Assembly (NCBI RefSeq): GCF_004134865.1
Contig: NZ_SDPO01000002.1
Coordinates: forward strand, 372,001-436,000
From: Agromyces fucosus
GTDB taxonomy: Bacteria > Actinomycetota > Actinomycetes > Actinomycetales > Microbacteriaceae
Reading direction: 5' to 3'
Length of the DNA stretch: 64,000 nt
Part shown: positions 38,403 through 47,666 of the stretch, in pieces
Numbering within the stretch: position 1 is the first letter of the stretch
Layout: every line of letters begins with the position of its first letter
The notes under the pieces: model-generated
Seen by the model: only the letters and a program-made list of their open reading frames with translations
The model's database searches: none
What the model was told of the DNA's origin: nothing
Made by a program: the position numbers and the translations under genes

Positions 38403-39431
38403 TCAGAACGACGGGGCTCCCGTCGAGCCCCGGATGATCAGCTCGGGCGCGATCGTGGCGACGTATTCCGGCGCGGATGGATCGCGATCGCCGAGCAGGA
38501 GCGCGACGCACCGGCGCCCGAGCTCGGCGAAGTCCTGCCGCACGGTGGTCAGCGGCGGCCAGAAGTGGGCGGCCTCTGGCACATCGTCGAACCCGATGAT
38601 CGAGACGTCGCCCGGGATGTCGAGGCCGGCGTCGCGTACGGCGTGCATGAGGCCGAGCGCCATCTGGTCGTTCGAGGCGAAGATCGCCGTGAAGTCGCGC
38701 ACGGTGAGCAGTTCTCGGCCGGCGTGGTAGCCGAAGTTCGCGGTCCAGTCGCCGAGGATCGGCGCCGTGGTCGGCACGTCCTGGGCGCTCATCTCCTCGA
38801 GGAACCCGCGCATGCGCGCCTCCGCCTCGATCCAGTCCTGCGGGCCGGCGAGGTGGTAGATGTTGCGGTGGCCGAGCTCGATGAGATGCCGGGTGGCCAT
38901 CCGCGCGCCCGCGATCTGGTCGACCGACAGGGTGCGCCCGACTTCTTGGCCGGTCGACTGCATGGTCACGTACGGCACGTCGATCGAGAGCTCGGCGATG
39001 GTCTCGAAGACGCGCACCTGCGGCGCGATCACGACGAGCCCCTCGATGCCCTGCGCCGCGAGGTGCGCGAGCCCGTCGGCGATCGACCCGGCATCCGACG
39101 AGTCGATGTTCGCGGTGGAGACCCAGTAGCCCGCGACGCGGGCCGCCGCCTCGATCGCGGCGATGCTCGAGGCCGGACCGTACTGCGTGCTCGACGCGGA
39201 GAGCACCCCGATCGTCCTCGATCGGCTCGTCACGAGGGCCCGGGCGGCACGGTTCGGCTTGTACTGCAGCTCGGCCATGACGTCGAGCACGCGCTGCTTC
39301 GTCTCGGGGCGGATGCTCGGGTGGTGGTTGAGCACACGGGAGACCGTCTGGTGCGACACTCCCGCGAGGCGCGCGACATCGCGAATGCTCGGTGCGCGCC
39401 CACGCGGCGCCTGCTGCTCGGACACGCTCAC
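38403..39431 (-). CDS. LacI-family regulator of the arabinose locus
   Basis: A 342-residue LacI regulator. HTH: PSIRDVARLAGVSHQTVSRV at residues 14-33; hinge around YKPNRAARAL; sugar sensor with FASNDQMALGL and IIGFDDVPEAAH. The start given is a GTG at 39431; a GTG six bases later (39425) has a better-placed GAGG. Upstream of all the ara genes on the same strand, it is the probable arabinose-responsive repressor (functional counterpart of LacI-type AraR). Three TGTG...CACA sites in its own upstream region suggest strong autoregulation. Confidence 0.87.
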   Translation of the reverse strand: MSVSEQQAPRGRAPSIRDVARLAGVSHQTVSRVLNHHPSIRPETKQRVLDVMAELQYKPNRAARALVTSRSRTIGVLSASSTQYGPASSIAAIEAAARVAGYWVSTANIDSSDAGSIADGLAHLAAQGIEGLVVIAPQVRVFETIAELSIDVPYVTMQSTGQEVGRTLSVDQIAGARMATRHLIELGHRNIYHLAGPQDWIEAEARMRGFLEEMSAQDVPTTAPILGDWTANFGYHAGRELLTVRDFTAIFASNDQMALGLMHAVRDAGLDIPGDVSIIGFDDVPEAAHFWPPLTTVRQDFAELGRRCVALLLGDRDPSAPEYVATIAPELIIRGSTGAPSF

Positions 39432-39451
39432 CCTCGATCATGTTCTCGGCA

Positions 39452-39465
39452 TGTGCACGGTCACA
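39452..39465. promoter_or_regulatory. LacI-type operator-like site upstream of the ara regulator
   Basis: TGTGCACGGTCACA, 21 bp before the GTG of the regulator; related in its outer TGTG and CACA halves to the site at 38229-38244. Confidence 0.5.
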
Positions 39466-39503
39466 CCCGACCGCGAGTCCATTATGCACATGCCGCTGCG
39501 GGA

Positions 39504-39531
39504 TGTGACGGTCACACGTGTGACGGTCACA
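39504..39531. promoter_or_regulatory. Tandem TGTGACGGTCACA sites
   Basis: Two identical 13-bp palindromes, 39504-39516 and 39519-39531, with centres 15 bp apart, between the ara regulator and the divergent unknown gene. The odd-length centre differs from the 14-bp ara operator, so the binder may not be the same protein. Confidence 0.6.
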
Positions 39532-39650
39532 TCGTGTTCCGGCGCCGGACGGCCGTCCGATCGACCACCGGCGAGGGCCGTACGCGCTCGCTCGCGGTAT
39601 CGTGCTGCCAGCACCGGATCGGTGCGGACCCCGACCGTTGAGGACCCGAC

Positions 39651-40262
39651 GTGGCCGACTTCATGCGCTATCTCCCGCTCAGCCAGGGCGACCGCGCTCG
39701 GGAGTCCGACGTGTCGTCCGACTGGCGCGATGCCACTGCCGACGTGATCGACCGCGCAGCGGTCCTGCTCGAGGCGGCGGAACTCGACGACGATGCCGGG
39801 ACTCGTCTCGCCGAGGGATTCCTCGAGAGCGTGAGCACGCGCCGTCATCCGGCACCGGGGCCGACCACTGCCAGCGACGCTGCGACACCCGACTCCGCGC
39901 ACCCCGCCGCAGCGGCCCCCGCCGACCGGCTCCGTGGGTTCGCCGTCGCGATCCGCCTCGGTCGGCCTGCGCGCATCAGCTTCCTCTCCCGTGCGGTGGC
40001 CGCGCATCTCATGCTCGCCCACGAGGTCGGAACCGCTCCCGCGCTGCCCGAGCGCACGAGCGGAGCCGTGGCGCTCTACCTCGCCGCGAAGGCGCCCACT
40101 CCCATCCGCGCGGTCATCAACGGGCACACCCTGCGGGCCTCCGACGCCGATTGGGAGTTCGGACACGGCCCGGTGCTCGAACAGGCGGCGATCCCGATGC
40201 TCGAGTTCCTGCTCGGGCGCAGCCTCGAAGCGCCGCGTCCGGCCGCCGGCGACCGGGGCTGA
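39651..40262 (+). CDS. Protein of unknown function
   Basis: A 203-residue protein I do not recognise, starting at GTG (ATG four codons later). No signal peptide or membrane span. An Ala/Pro/Thr-rich low-complexity stretch near residues 65-90 separates two predicted helical parts; the second holds RISFLSRAVAAHLMLAHEVG and ALYLAAKAPTPIRAVINGHTL. It is divergent from the ara regulator across the tandem palindromes and convergent with the MFS gene. Confidence 0.6.
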   Translation: MADFMRYLPLSQGDRARESDVSSDWRDATADVIDRAAVLLEAAELDDDAGTRLAEGFLESVSTRRHPAPGPTTASDAATPDSAHPAAAAPADRLRGFAVAIRLGRPARISFLSRAVAAHLMLAHEVGTAPALPERTSGAVALYLAAKAPTPIRAVINGHTLRASDADWEFGHGPVLEQAAIPMLEFLLGRSLEAPRPAAGDRG

Positions 40263-40298
40263 GCGCACCTCGACGAGCGCGGCGGCGCACCGAGACAT

Positions 40299-40363
40299 CC
40301 GTCAGCCGTATCCGGCCGCCGGCCTTCCGTCAGCCGTATCGGGTCGCCGGCCTTCCGTCAGCT
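40299..40363. repeat. 28-bp direct repeat, 2.3 copies, overlapping the MFS stop
   Basis: Units 40299-40326 and 40327-40354 begin TCCGTCAGCCGTATC and differ at two positions; a third partial unit (40355-40363) contains the stop codon of the MFS gene. It lies between convergent genes. Confidence 0.8.
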
Positions 40364-41815
40364 GACGGATGCCTCCCGGCGAGGCCGCACGCGCGACGCG
40401 AGGAGCACCGCGACGATCGCGATCGCCGCGGTCACGGCGAAGTCGGCCGCGAACATGCCGGATCCCAGTGCACTCGAGATGAGTGCCGTGATCGCGAGCG
40501 CGATAGCCGCGCCGAGCGACTCCGAGATCGTCAGCGCCGCGCTGTTGAAGCCCTGCGCCGAGACCGGCGAGAGTGCGAGCACCGCGACCGAGAACCTCGG
40601 ATACATGAAGCCCATCGCCCCGCCCGCGAGGGTCCACGCGACGAAGGCGATCGCCGGCGCGAGCGTGAACAGGGCGACGACGAGCACGATCACGAGCGAG
40701 ACGGCGAGCAGGATCGTGCCGATCACGACGGCCTGCGTGTTCGACACGCGATCGAGCCGGCCCTGCAGCCACGACGCCGCGGCCCATGAGACGCCGGCAC
40801 CGGTCAGCACCGCGCCCGCGAGGCTCGGCGAGAAGTGGTAGTTCTCGATGAACAGGTACGGCAGGTAGATCTCGCTGCCGAAGAAGGCACCGGCCACGAT
40901 GAGCTTCAGCAGAACGGTCGCCGGCATGCCACGTGCGGCGCTCAGGGTTCCCTTCGGCAGCAGCGGCCGAGCGGCGTACGCGGCGAGGGCGATCGCCGCG
41001 ATCGCGACGACCCACCGCCACGGGTCGCCGAGCTCCTTCGCGAGCGAGACCCCGAGCGCAGCGGCCGCGGTGAGCACCGCCCAGCCCACGCGGCTGATGC
41101 TCCACTCCACCGACGGGTCGCCCTGCACCTGCGAGCGCACGCGCAGCACGGGCGGCAGCATCATGGCGGCGGCGGGCACGACGAGCGCGATGACCCCGAG
41201 GAACACCCAGTGCCAGCTGAATGTCTCGGCGACGACGCCGGCGAGCGCCGGGCCGACGATCGAGGGGATCACCCACGCGGCGGCGAAGCCCGCGAAGACT
41301 CGGGCGCGCAGCGCCTCGGGGTAGACCCGACCGACGATCACGTAGAGCGGCACGATGACGGCGGCGCCCGACAGGCCGTGCACGAAGCGGCCGACGATGA
41401 ACACCTCCATGTTCACGGCGGTGCCGGCGATCACGAGGCCGACGACGAACAGCGCCGCCGACACCAGCAGTGACGGGATCGGCCCCGATCGGTCGGTCCA
41501 GTTGCCCGCGATGACCATGCCGATGATGCCCGCGGCGAGCGGCACCGCGAACGCGAGGGCGAAGAGCGACTCGCCATCGAGTTGCTCGGCCACGAGCGGC
41601 ATGATCGTCGTGACGGCCATCGCCTCGAATGCGGCGAGGAAGATCAGCGAGAACATGCCGATCGACAGCCAGCGGTACGGCTTCGACAGCGGCCCCGAGG
41701 CGGCGACCGGCCCGGCCGGCGCAGCGGATGCCGCGGCACCCGCCACCGTCGAGGCATCCGTCGACTCGTCGGTCGAGGGCGGCGCAGGCGTCGGAGCAGT
41801 CGGTTCGGAGGTCAC
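40358..41815 (-). CDS. MFS transporter
   Basis: A 485-residue major facilitator with a Pro/Thr/Ala-rich cytoplasmic N-terminus of about 45 residues and about 12-14 hydrophobic segments. The loop 2-3 motif GNWTDRSGPIPSLLVSA is a variant of the MFS motif A, and GFAAAWVIPSIVGPALAG resembles the antiporter motif C region of drug-efflux members. Probably a drug or metabolite exporter; substrate unknown. It starts at GTG. Confidence 0.85.
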   Translation of the reverse strand: MTSEPTAPTPAPPSTDESTDASTVAGAAASAAPAGPVAASGPLSKPYRWLSIGMFSLIFLAAFEAMAVTTIMPLVAEQLDGESLFALAFAVPLAAGIIGMVIAGNWTDRSGPIPSLLVSAALFVVGLVIAGTAVNMEVFIVGRFVHGLSGAAVIVPLYVIVGRVYPEALRARVFAGFAAAWVIPSIVGPALAGVVAETFSWHWVFLGVIALVVPAAAMMLPPVLRVRSQVQGDPSVEWSISRVGWAVLTAAAALGVSLAKELGDPWRWVVAIAAIALAAYAARPLLPKGTLSAARGMPATVLLKLIVAGAFFGSEIYLPYLFIENYHFSPSLAGAVLTGAGVSWAAASWLQGRLDRVSNTQAVVIGTILLAVSLVIVLVVALFTLAPAIAFVAWTLAGGAMGFMYPRFSVAVLALSPVSAQGFNSAALTISESLGAAIALAITALISSALGSGMFAADFAVTAAIAIVAVLLASRVRPRREASVS

Positions 41816-41903
41816 CCTGTCGAGCCTACGACTTCAAGGGGACTTGAACTCAAGCGGATGCCCCGAGCGCCGAAGCATCCGCCCGGGGCATCCGTGCGTT
41901 CAG

Positions 41904-43253
41904 CTACCGGAAGCGCGGATCGTTGCCCGCCGTGGTGCTGATCTTCAGGTGCAGTGCCTCCGCGACGTCGGCCCAGTCGACGTACGAGAAGTTCGTCGCA
42001 TCCCGTTCGCCGTCGACGCCTTCGCCGGTCTCGGGCTCGTCGTGCGTGACGAGGAGACCCTCTCGGTAGTCGCCGACGACGCGGTTGGTGACGGCGAGCC
42101 CATCGGAGCCGTTGATCTCATCGGCACCGTCGACGCCGTCGATGCCGAACGTGCCGACGAGGCGATTGCGTCCCTGACGCTCGTACACGGCGAAGGTGTC
42201 GTCGCCCTGGCTCGAGACGATGAGGTACCCGGTCGCCCCGGGGCCGTAGTAGAGGTCGACGCCCTCGGCGTCGGCTTCGAGCACCGAGCCGCCGAAGCCC
42301 TCGTCGTCAGCGTCGACGGGTGCGCACTCCTCGGTCTCGGGGTCGTACGCGTCGTGGACGCCGTAGTCCTTCACCCGGTCGATGAGCCGAGGCTCAGCCG
42401 TGCCGAAGGGGAGCTGGATGCGCCAGAGGCCGACATCCTCCTGCGCCGCGTACAGCACGCCGGTGCGCTGGTCGACGGTGAGGCCCTCGAGGTGCGGTTC
42501 GATGCCGGGCTCGTCGCAGGGTGTCCAGGTCGTGCCGTCGGGCAGCGGGAACGAGGCCGGCATGTCGGTCGTGGCGACGTCGTCGTAGCCGAGCGCGCCG
42601 TCGATCTCGACGATGCGGGCGGTCGCGAGGGTCGTGGCGCCCTCCTGCGTGACGACGGCGTACGCGTCATCACCGGCGGCAGGCTGCCACACGGCGAGGC
42701 CGTAGGCGGTCTGCCCTTCGTCGACGGTCGCACGGTCGGCGCTGAAGAGGAACGGTTGATCGGCCGCGGTGACCTCGACGAGCGGGGTCTCCGCATCCGA
42801 ACCCTCGGGGTCGATCGTGAAGAAGCGCAGCTGGTCGTTGTACCGGTCGGAGACGACGGCCACGTCGACGAGCTCGCCGTCGAGTTCGACGCCGTAGGCG
42901 ATGTCGACGTTGTTGTACCGGCCCTCGGTGCCGTCGGCGCGCGGCGCGACCGTTGCCGGCAGCGACTGCAGCTCGTCGGACTCGAGGTCGTAGACGCGGA
43001 GGCCGCCCTCCTTCGCCGTGACGATGACGATCGACTCGTCGGCGTCGCCCGGGTGCACCCAGATCGCCGGGTCGTCGCCGACCGCGTTGCCGCCGGCCTC
43101 GTCGTCGTAGAGCACCGGCGTCTCGTTGTCGGTCGTGATGACGGCCGGGTCCCCACCGACGGAGCCGGGCGCGGCGGCCCATGCTGCGGGGGCGGCGACG
43201 AGGAGCAGTGCGGCGACGGATGCCGTCGCGGCACCCTTCAACAGTGGAGTCAT
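41904..43253 (-). CDS. Secreted beta-propeller phytase
   Basis: A 449-residue exported protein with a signal peptide (residues 1-27, ending AAWAA) and the beta-propeller phytase signature: GNAVGDDPAIWVHPGDADES near residue 55, YNNVDIAYGVELDG, IEPHLEGLTVDQRTGVLYAAQED and [12 protein letters not shown], containing the acidic Ca-binding residues. It releases phosphate from phytate outside the cell. The normal family length is 350-430. Its Asp/Glu richness fits calcium dependence. The ribosome site is weak. Confidence 0.9.
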   Translation of the reverse strand: MTPLLKGAATASVAALLLVAAPAAWAAAPGSVGGDPAVITTDNETPVLYDDEAGGNAVGDDPAIWVHPGDADESIVIVTAKEGGLRVYDLESDELQSLPATVAPRADGTEGRYNNVDIAYGVELDGELVDVAVVSDRYNDQLRFFTIDPEGSDAETPLVEVTAADQPFLFSADRATVDEGQTAYGLAVWQPAAGDDAYAVVTQEGATTLATARIVEIDGALGYDDVATTDMPASFPLPDGTTWTPCDEPGIEPHLEGLTVDQRTGVLYAAQEDVGLWRIQLPFGTAEPRLIDRVKDYGVHDAYDPETEECAPVDADDEGFGGSVLEADAEGVDLYYGPGATGYLIVSSQGDDTFAVYERQGRNRLVGTFGIDGVDGADEINGSDGLAVTNRVVGDYREGLLVTHDEPETGEGVDGERDATNFSYVDWADVAEALHLKISTTAGNDPRFR

Positions 43254-43330
43254 GCGATGAGACTCGCGGATGCCGCGAAACAGCGGCTGGACGCGGGGTG
43301 AATTCGGCTCGACGGGACCCGGGCCGCCGC

Positions 43331-44161
43331 TCAGAACTCCTCGTGCGTGTCGGGGTCTCCGCCCCAGATGCGCCCGCGCGACAACGCGGAGATGGCGTCG
43401 ACCTCTTCGGTCGTGAGCGCGAAGCCGAAGATGTCGAGGTTCTCACGCCGGCGCGCGGCATCCGACGACTTGGGGATCGGCACCGCCTCGAGTTCGACGT
43501 GCCAGCGCAGCACCGCCTGCGCGGGGGTGACGCCGTGGGCGGCGGCGATCTCGACGATGACCGGCTCCTGCAGCAACTCGGTTCGCTTGGCGAGGGGACT
43601 CCAGCTCACGGTGCGGATGTCGTGCTCGTCGTGGAAGGCGCGCAGCTCCTCCTGCGGGAAGTACGGGTGCAGCTCGACCTGGTTCACGACCGGGACGATG
43701 CCCGTGCTGTCGATGAGCCGGGTCAGCATCTCGGGCGTGAAGTTCGAGACGCCGATCGCCCGCACGAGGCCCTTCTCACGCAGCGAGATCATCGCCCGCC
43801 AGCTCTCGAGGTACTTGCCGAGGCGCGGGAGCGGCCAGTGGATGAGGTACAGGTCGACCCAGTCGAGATCGAGGCGCATGCGCGACTGCTCGAAGCTCGC
43901 GATCGTCTCGTCGAAGCCGTGGTGCTTGCCGGGCAGCTTCGTCGTGATCACGAGATCGCTGCGATCGACGTCGGTGCGGCGGATCGCCTCGCCCACGGCC
44001 TCTTCGTTGCCGTAGTTGAATGCCGTGTCGATGAGGCGGTAGCCGTCGGCGATGCCCGCGGTGATCGCGTCGATACCCGCTTGGTCGTCGAGCCCGTAGG
44101 TGCCGAGTCCGATCGCCGGAATCGTGTTGCCGTCGCGGAGTGCGTACGCGGGTGCGATCAT
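43331..44161 (-). CDS. Aldo/keto reductase
   Basis: A 276-residue NADPH-dependent (beta/alpha)8 reductase. The catalytic tetrad is visible: Asp and Tyr in LIDTAFNYGNEE, Lys in VITTKLPGKHHG, His in DLYLIHWPLP. The IPKSSDAARRRENL segment binds the cofactor phosphate. The ATG at 44161 has GAGGA 8 bases upstream; a longer frame to 44242 lacks family similarity. Substrate not predictable; most like 2,5-diketo-gluconate reductase-type members. Confidence 0.92.
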   Translation of the reverse strand: MIAPAYALRDGNTIPAIGLGTYGLDDQAGIDAITAGIADGYRLIDTAFNYGNEEAVGEAIRRTDVDRSDLVITTKLPGKHHGFDETIASFEQSRMRLDLDWVDLYLIHWPLPRLGKYLESWRAMISLREKGLVRAIGVSNFTPEMLTRLIDSTGIVPVVNQVELHPYFPQEELRAFHDEHDIRTVSWSPLAKRTELLQEPVIVEIAAAHGVTPAQAVLRWHVELEAVPIPKSSDAARRRENLDIFGFALTTEEVDAISALSRGRIWGGDPDTHEEF

Positions 44162-44262
44162 CTGTCCATCCTCACGCACGAGAGCACCGGATGCCAGACA
44201 CGACGCCCCGCCGGATCCATGGAGGAACGAAGAACTCGGCATCGGAAGTCTCGGAACCGCTC

Positions 44263-44298
44263 TGCCAGTTCCCCCTCATCGCTGAGGGGGAACTGGCA
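44263..44298. terminator. Perfect 16-bp stem with 4-base loop
   Basis: TGCCAGTTCCCCCTCA and its exact complement surround the loop TCGC. It lies 55 bases below the stop of the cyclase-family gene and about 100 bases above the aldo/keto reductase start. No T-tract is present, but the position suits a terminator. Confidence 0.65.
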
Positions 44299-44352
44299 TA
44301 TGGGACCCGGAACGGTCCAAGCCCGAGGGCCTACTCAGTCCGCGAGCACCCC

Positions 44353-45318
44353 TCAGCCGGTCGGCACCTCGGCGAACGCGCGCACCGGGAAGGTGCCGAA
44401 GCCCGCGACGCGCGGCGGCACCGCGGTGAAGCGTGCGCCGCGCACCGGCACCTCGTCGAGCGCGGTGAGGTGCTCGACCACGTGGATGCCCGCCGCGAGC
44501 AGGATCGAGTGCGCCGGCCGCGTGCCGCCCGACTCGGTGTCGTCGATGTTGAGCGAGTCGATGCCGACGATCGCGACACCGGCGTCGGCGAGATGCCGAG
44601 CACCCGCCTCGGTGAGGAACGGCGAGCCGTGCGCGTACTCGGGCCGCCCGAAGTGCCGGCTCCAGCCCGTGTGCAGCAGCACCGCCGTGCCTTCGAGCTC
44701 GCGATCGAAGAAGACCTCTGCGGGAATGCCGCGCTCCGCGGCATCCGTCAACCTGAAGACCTCGGCCGGGATGCCGACGAGCGTCTCGAGCGGCAGGCTC
44801 GCGAGGTCGCCGCCGTCGGCGTAGCGGTGGAACGGGCTGTCGAGGTAGGTGCCGGTGTTGCCGGCCATCGCGATGACGTCGATCTCGAACTCGGTGCCCG
44901 GCGCGTAGTGCTCGCGGGACGCCTCGCGCGTGAGGTGCGGAGTGATCACCGGTGCCGGGATGCCCGGATACGTCACGAGCCCCTCGCTGATCACGTGGCT
45001 GAGATCGACGAGGCGCACGCGCTGCGTGCGCTCTGGGTCGCCTGGCGCAGCGGATGCCTCGGCGCCGCGCTCGTTCGCATCGCCGACGACACCGCCGCCG
45101 ACGCCCCGCGAGCCCTTGTGCGCCTCTTCGACGATCTCGAGGTTCGAGAGCTCGACGCTGCCGACGAGCGCGAGCCCGAGGTGGCGCACGAGCAGCTCGC
45201 CGATCTCGGCCTCGCTGAGCTGCGGCGACGGCAGGTCGAGCCGGAACGCCTCGGCGCGCAGCCCTCCCCCGTTGACGAAGGCGATGTCGGCGTCGAAGTG
45301 GGCGCGGTACTCGGTCAT
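44353..45318 (-). CDS. Cyclase-family (kynurenine formamidase-like) hydrolase with extra N-terminal domain
   Basis: A 321-residue protein. Residues about 100-320 are a cyclase-fold hydrolase (RLVDLSHVISEGLVTYPGIP, GNTGTYLDSPFHRYADGGDL). The usual metal-binding HGTHxDxPxH reads NTGTYLDSPFH, so two His are replaced and metal binding may differ. The first 75 residues (ADIAFVNGGGLRAEAFRLDL...) are a separate domain I cannot name, joined by a variable linker. The ATG overlaps the permease stop (ATGA), so the two are coupled; a transported amide or amino-acid derivative may be the substrate. Confidence 0.8.
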   Translation of the reverse strand: MTEYRAHFDADIAFVNGGGLRAEAFRLDLPSPQLSEAEIGELLVRHLGLALVGSVELSNLEIVEEAHKGSRGVGGGVVGDANERGAEASAAPGDPERTQRVRLVDLSHVISEGLVTYPGIPAPVITPHLTREASREHYAPGTEFEIDVIAMAGNTGTYLDSPFHRYADGGDLASLPLETLVGIPAEVFRLTDAAERGIPAEVFFDRELEGTAVLLHTGWSRHFGRPEYAHGSPFLTEAGARHLADAGVAIVGIDSLNIDDTESGGTRPAHSILLAAGIHVVEHLTALDEVPVRGARFTAVPPRVAGFGTFPVRAFAEVPTG

Positions 45319-46706
45319 GCGTGCTCCTCGGGGGCGGGATGGGCGATCGGTGCTGCGATCGCCACGCCCCGGCGACGGGCGCGCACGCGGCGCACGACCG
45401 TCACGAGCACCGCGGCAGCGGCGAGCACGAGCGGCACCACGAGGTTCGCCCATGCGAGCACGAGGAGCCCCGCGGTCATGATGGTCGCGACGACGGCGAG
45501 CCACCAGCCGAACGACCAGCGCTTCAGCAGCAGGGTCGCGGCGAGCATCCCCGCGGCATAGATCGCCACCATGTTGCTCGTGTGAATGAGGATGAACCCG
45601 GTGAGGTCGAGGTCGTTCAGCAGCATGAGCCCGAAGTAGACGACGATCAGCACTCCGGTGAGCGCGAGCGCACGGCGCGGCACCTCGCCGTCGGCGGCGC
45701 CTTTGGCGAAGAACTTGGGCAGGTCGCCGTCGCGCCCGAGCGCGGCGCCGAGCTTGCCGAACGCCGGCAGGTAGGCGTTCATGACGCCGACGGTGACGAT
45801 GGCTGCGATGATCGCCACGAGCACCGGACCGATGCCGGGTGCGGTCGTCTCGACGAGATCGAGCAAGGGCACTTGGCTGTCGCCCGCCCGATCGCCGAGC
45901 ACCGCGACCGTGACGAACTGCAACGCGAGGTAGGCGACACCCACGACGGCCACGGCGATCGCCGTGGCGAGCGGGATGGTGCGCCGGGGGTTCCTGAACT
46001 CCCCCGCGATGTGGGTGCCGACCTCCCAGCCGGCGAACGCCCAGACGAAGAGGCTGATCGCGACGCCCACCCCGCTCCAGCCGTTGGGCAGGAACGGTTC
46101 GAAGTTCGAGACCTCGACCGCGGGGAACGTGGCTGCCACGACCCCCACCACGACGGCGATCAGCAGGCCGGTCAGCACGAACTGCACCCACCCGGCGACG
46201 CGAACGCCGAACCAGTTGATGACGAACGGGGGCACGAAGACGGCGAAGCCGATGATCGGCACGGCCGACCGGTCGATGCCGAGCACCGCGACGACGTACT
46301 CGCCGCCGAGCACGGCGAGCACGGGCGCACCCACGCAGACGCCGAAGTAGAACCAGTACCCGGTCATCCGGGCGGCGGTGCCGCCGAGCGCACGGCGAAC
46401 GAAGCTCGCCACGCCGCCGGCGTCGGGGTAGCGCGCCGAGAGCGCAGCGAACGTGCCGGCGAGCGGAATCGACAGCACGAGCACGGCGGCGACGGCCACG
46501 ATCGAGGCGGGTCCGGCGGCGGAGGCAGCGAGGCCGGGCAGCACCAGGATGCCGGTACCGAGCACGCTCGCGATGTAGAGGGCCGTGCCCTGCACGAGGC
46601 CGAGGCTGCCGCGGTGCGGCACGGATTCAGCAGTCGCCGAGGCGCCGGATGCCGCGGAGCCGGCGGGAGCCGCGCCGGCGGCGACGGCGGTCTGGTTCGA
46701 AGTCAC
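45315..46706 (-). CDS. APC-family amino-acid permease
   Basis: A membrane protein of about 463 residues with about 12 spans. The first helix carries SVLGTGILVLPGLAASAAGP, the APC substrate-binding glycine motif. The Ala/Gly-rich N-terminus and a start at GTG 46706 or GTG 46757 are uncertain. It precedes and is coupled to the cyclase-family hydrolase gene, suggesting uptake of that enzyme's substrate or product (inference). The gene above, SPFH, ends 76 bases upstream. Confidence 0.87.
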   Translation of the reverse strand: MTSNQTAVAAGAAPAGSAASGASATAESVPHRGSLGLVQGTALYIASVLGTGILVLPGLAASAAGPASIVAVAAVLVLSIPLAGTFAALSARYPDAGGVASFVRRALGGTAARMTGYWFYFGVCVGAPVLAVLGGEYVVAVLGIDRSAVPIIGFAVFVPPFVINWFGVRVAGWVQFVLTGLLIAVVVGVVAATFPAVEVSNFEPFLPNGWSGVGVAISLFVWAFAGWEVGTHIAGEFRNPRRTIPLATAIAVAVVGVAYLALQFVTVAVLGDRAGDSQVPLLDLVETTAPGIGPVLVAIIAAIVTVGVMNAYLPAFGKLGAALGRDGDLPKFFAKGAADGEVPRRALALTGVLIVVYFGLMLLNDLDLTGFILIHTSNMVAIYAAGMLAATLLLKRWSFGWWLAVVATIMTAGLLVLAWANLVVPLVLAAAAVLVTVVRRVRARRRGVAIAAPIAHPAPEEHA

Positions 46707-46782
46707 TCGCTCATTCTGGGGTATCCCGCCGACGCTCGCCGCTGGCAGGAATGACACACTTCATCGAAATACTGCCAGCGCC

Positions 46783-47574
46783 TCAGGCGCGCCGAACCTG
46801 CGCCACCGCCGCCTCCCGGTCGATGAAGTTCGTGAGCTCGCCGATCGAGGCCATGAGCGGCGCCGGGAACAGGACGAGCGTGTTCTTGTCGACCCCGACC
46901 TCGACGAGCGTCTGCAGGGTGCGCAGCTGCAGGGCGAGCGGATGCGACATCATCGTGTCGCTCGCGACGCCGAGCTGCTCGGCAGCGAGCGACTCCCCCT
47001 CGGCGGCGATGATCTTCGCCCGCTTCTCGCGCTCGGCCTCGGCCTGCTTCGCCATCGCGCGCTTCATCGAGTCGGGCAGCAGGATGTCCTTCAGCTCGAC
47101 GAGCGTGACCTCGACACCCCAGTCGAGTGTCGTGACATCCAGGATCTCGCGGATGTTGGCGTTCAGCGCAGCCGTGTCGGCGAGCGTCTCGTCCAGGTGG
47201 TGCTGACCGACGACGCGGCGCAGCGTGGTCTGGGCGATCTGCTCGATCGCGGCCTTCACGTTCTCGATCGCGATCACCGACTTCACCGCGTCGGCGACGC
47301 GGTAGTAGGCGACGGCCGAGACCCCGACGGTGACGTTGTCCTTCGTGATGATGCCCTGCGACTGGATCGGCAGCGTGACGATCCGCAGCGACACCCTGGT
47401 CATCACGTCGACGATCGGGATGATGAACCGGATGCCGGGCTCGCGCACACTGTGCAATCGGCCGAAGCGCAGCACCACACCGCGCTCGTACTGCTTGACG
47501 ATCTTCACCGACATGAAGAACAGGATGATCGCGAGGATGCCGACGATGACGAGGGTGATCCAGAACCAGACCAT
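46783..47574 (-). CDS. SPFH/Band 7 (slipin/stomatin-like) membrane protein
   Basis: A 263-residue protein with one N-terminal membrane helix (residues 3-22) followed by the Band 7 domain: VKQYERGVVLRFGRL, PGIRFIIPIVDVMTRV, TKDNVTVGVSAVAYYRV and LPDSMKRAMAKQAEAEREKRA, the last a predicted coiled coil. Such proteins form oligomers that organise membrane microdomains. No NfeD-type partner gene is adjacent. Confidence 0.92.
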   Translation of the reverse strand: MVWFWITLVIVGILAIILFFMSVKIVKQYERGVVLRFGRLHSVREPGIRFIIPIVDVMTRVSLRIVTLPIQSQGIITKDNVTVGVSAVAYYRVADAVKSVIAIENVKAAIEQIAQTTLRRVVGQHHLDETLADTAALNANIREILDVTTLDWGVEVTLVELKDILLPDSMKRAMAKQAEAEREKRAKIIAAEGESLAAEQLGVASDTMMSHPLALQLRTLQTLVEVGVDKNTLVLFPAPLMASIGELTNFIDREAAVAQVRRA

Positions 47575-47666
47575 GAGAGCTCATCTCCTGCGGCGCCGGT
47601 TCGTACCGGGCGCCTGCTCCCATTCTCCCACCGCGAATGCCTGCCGAGTAGTGGCTGCGGATGCCG

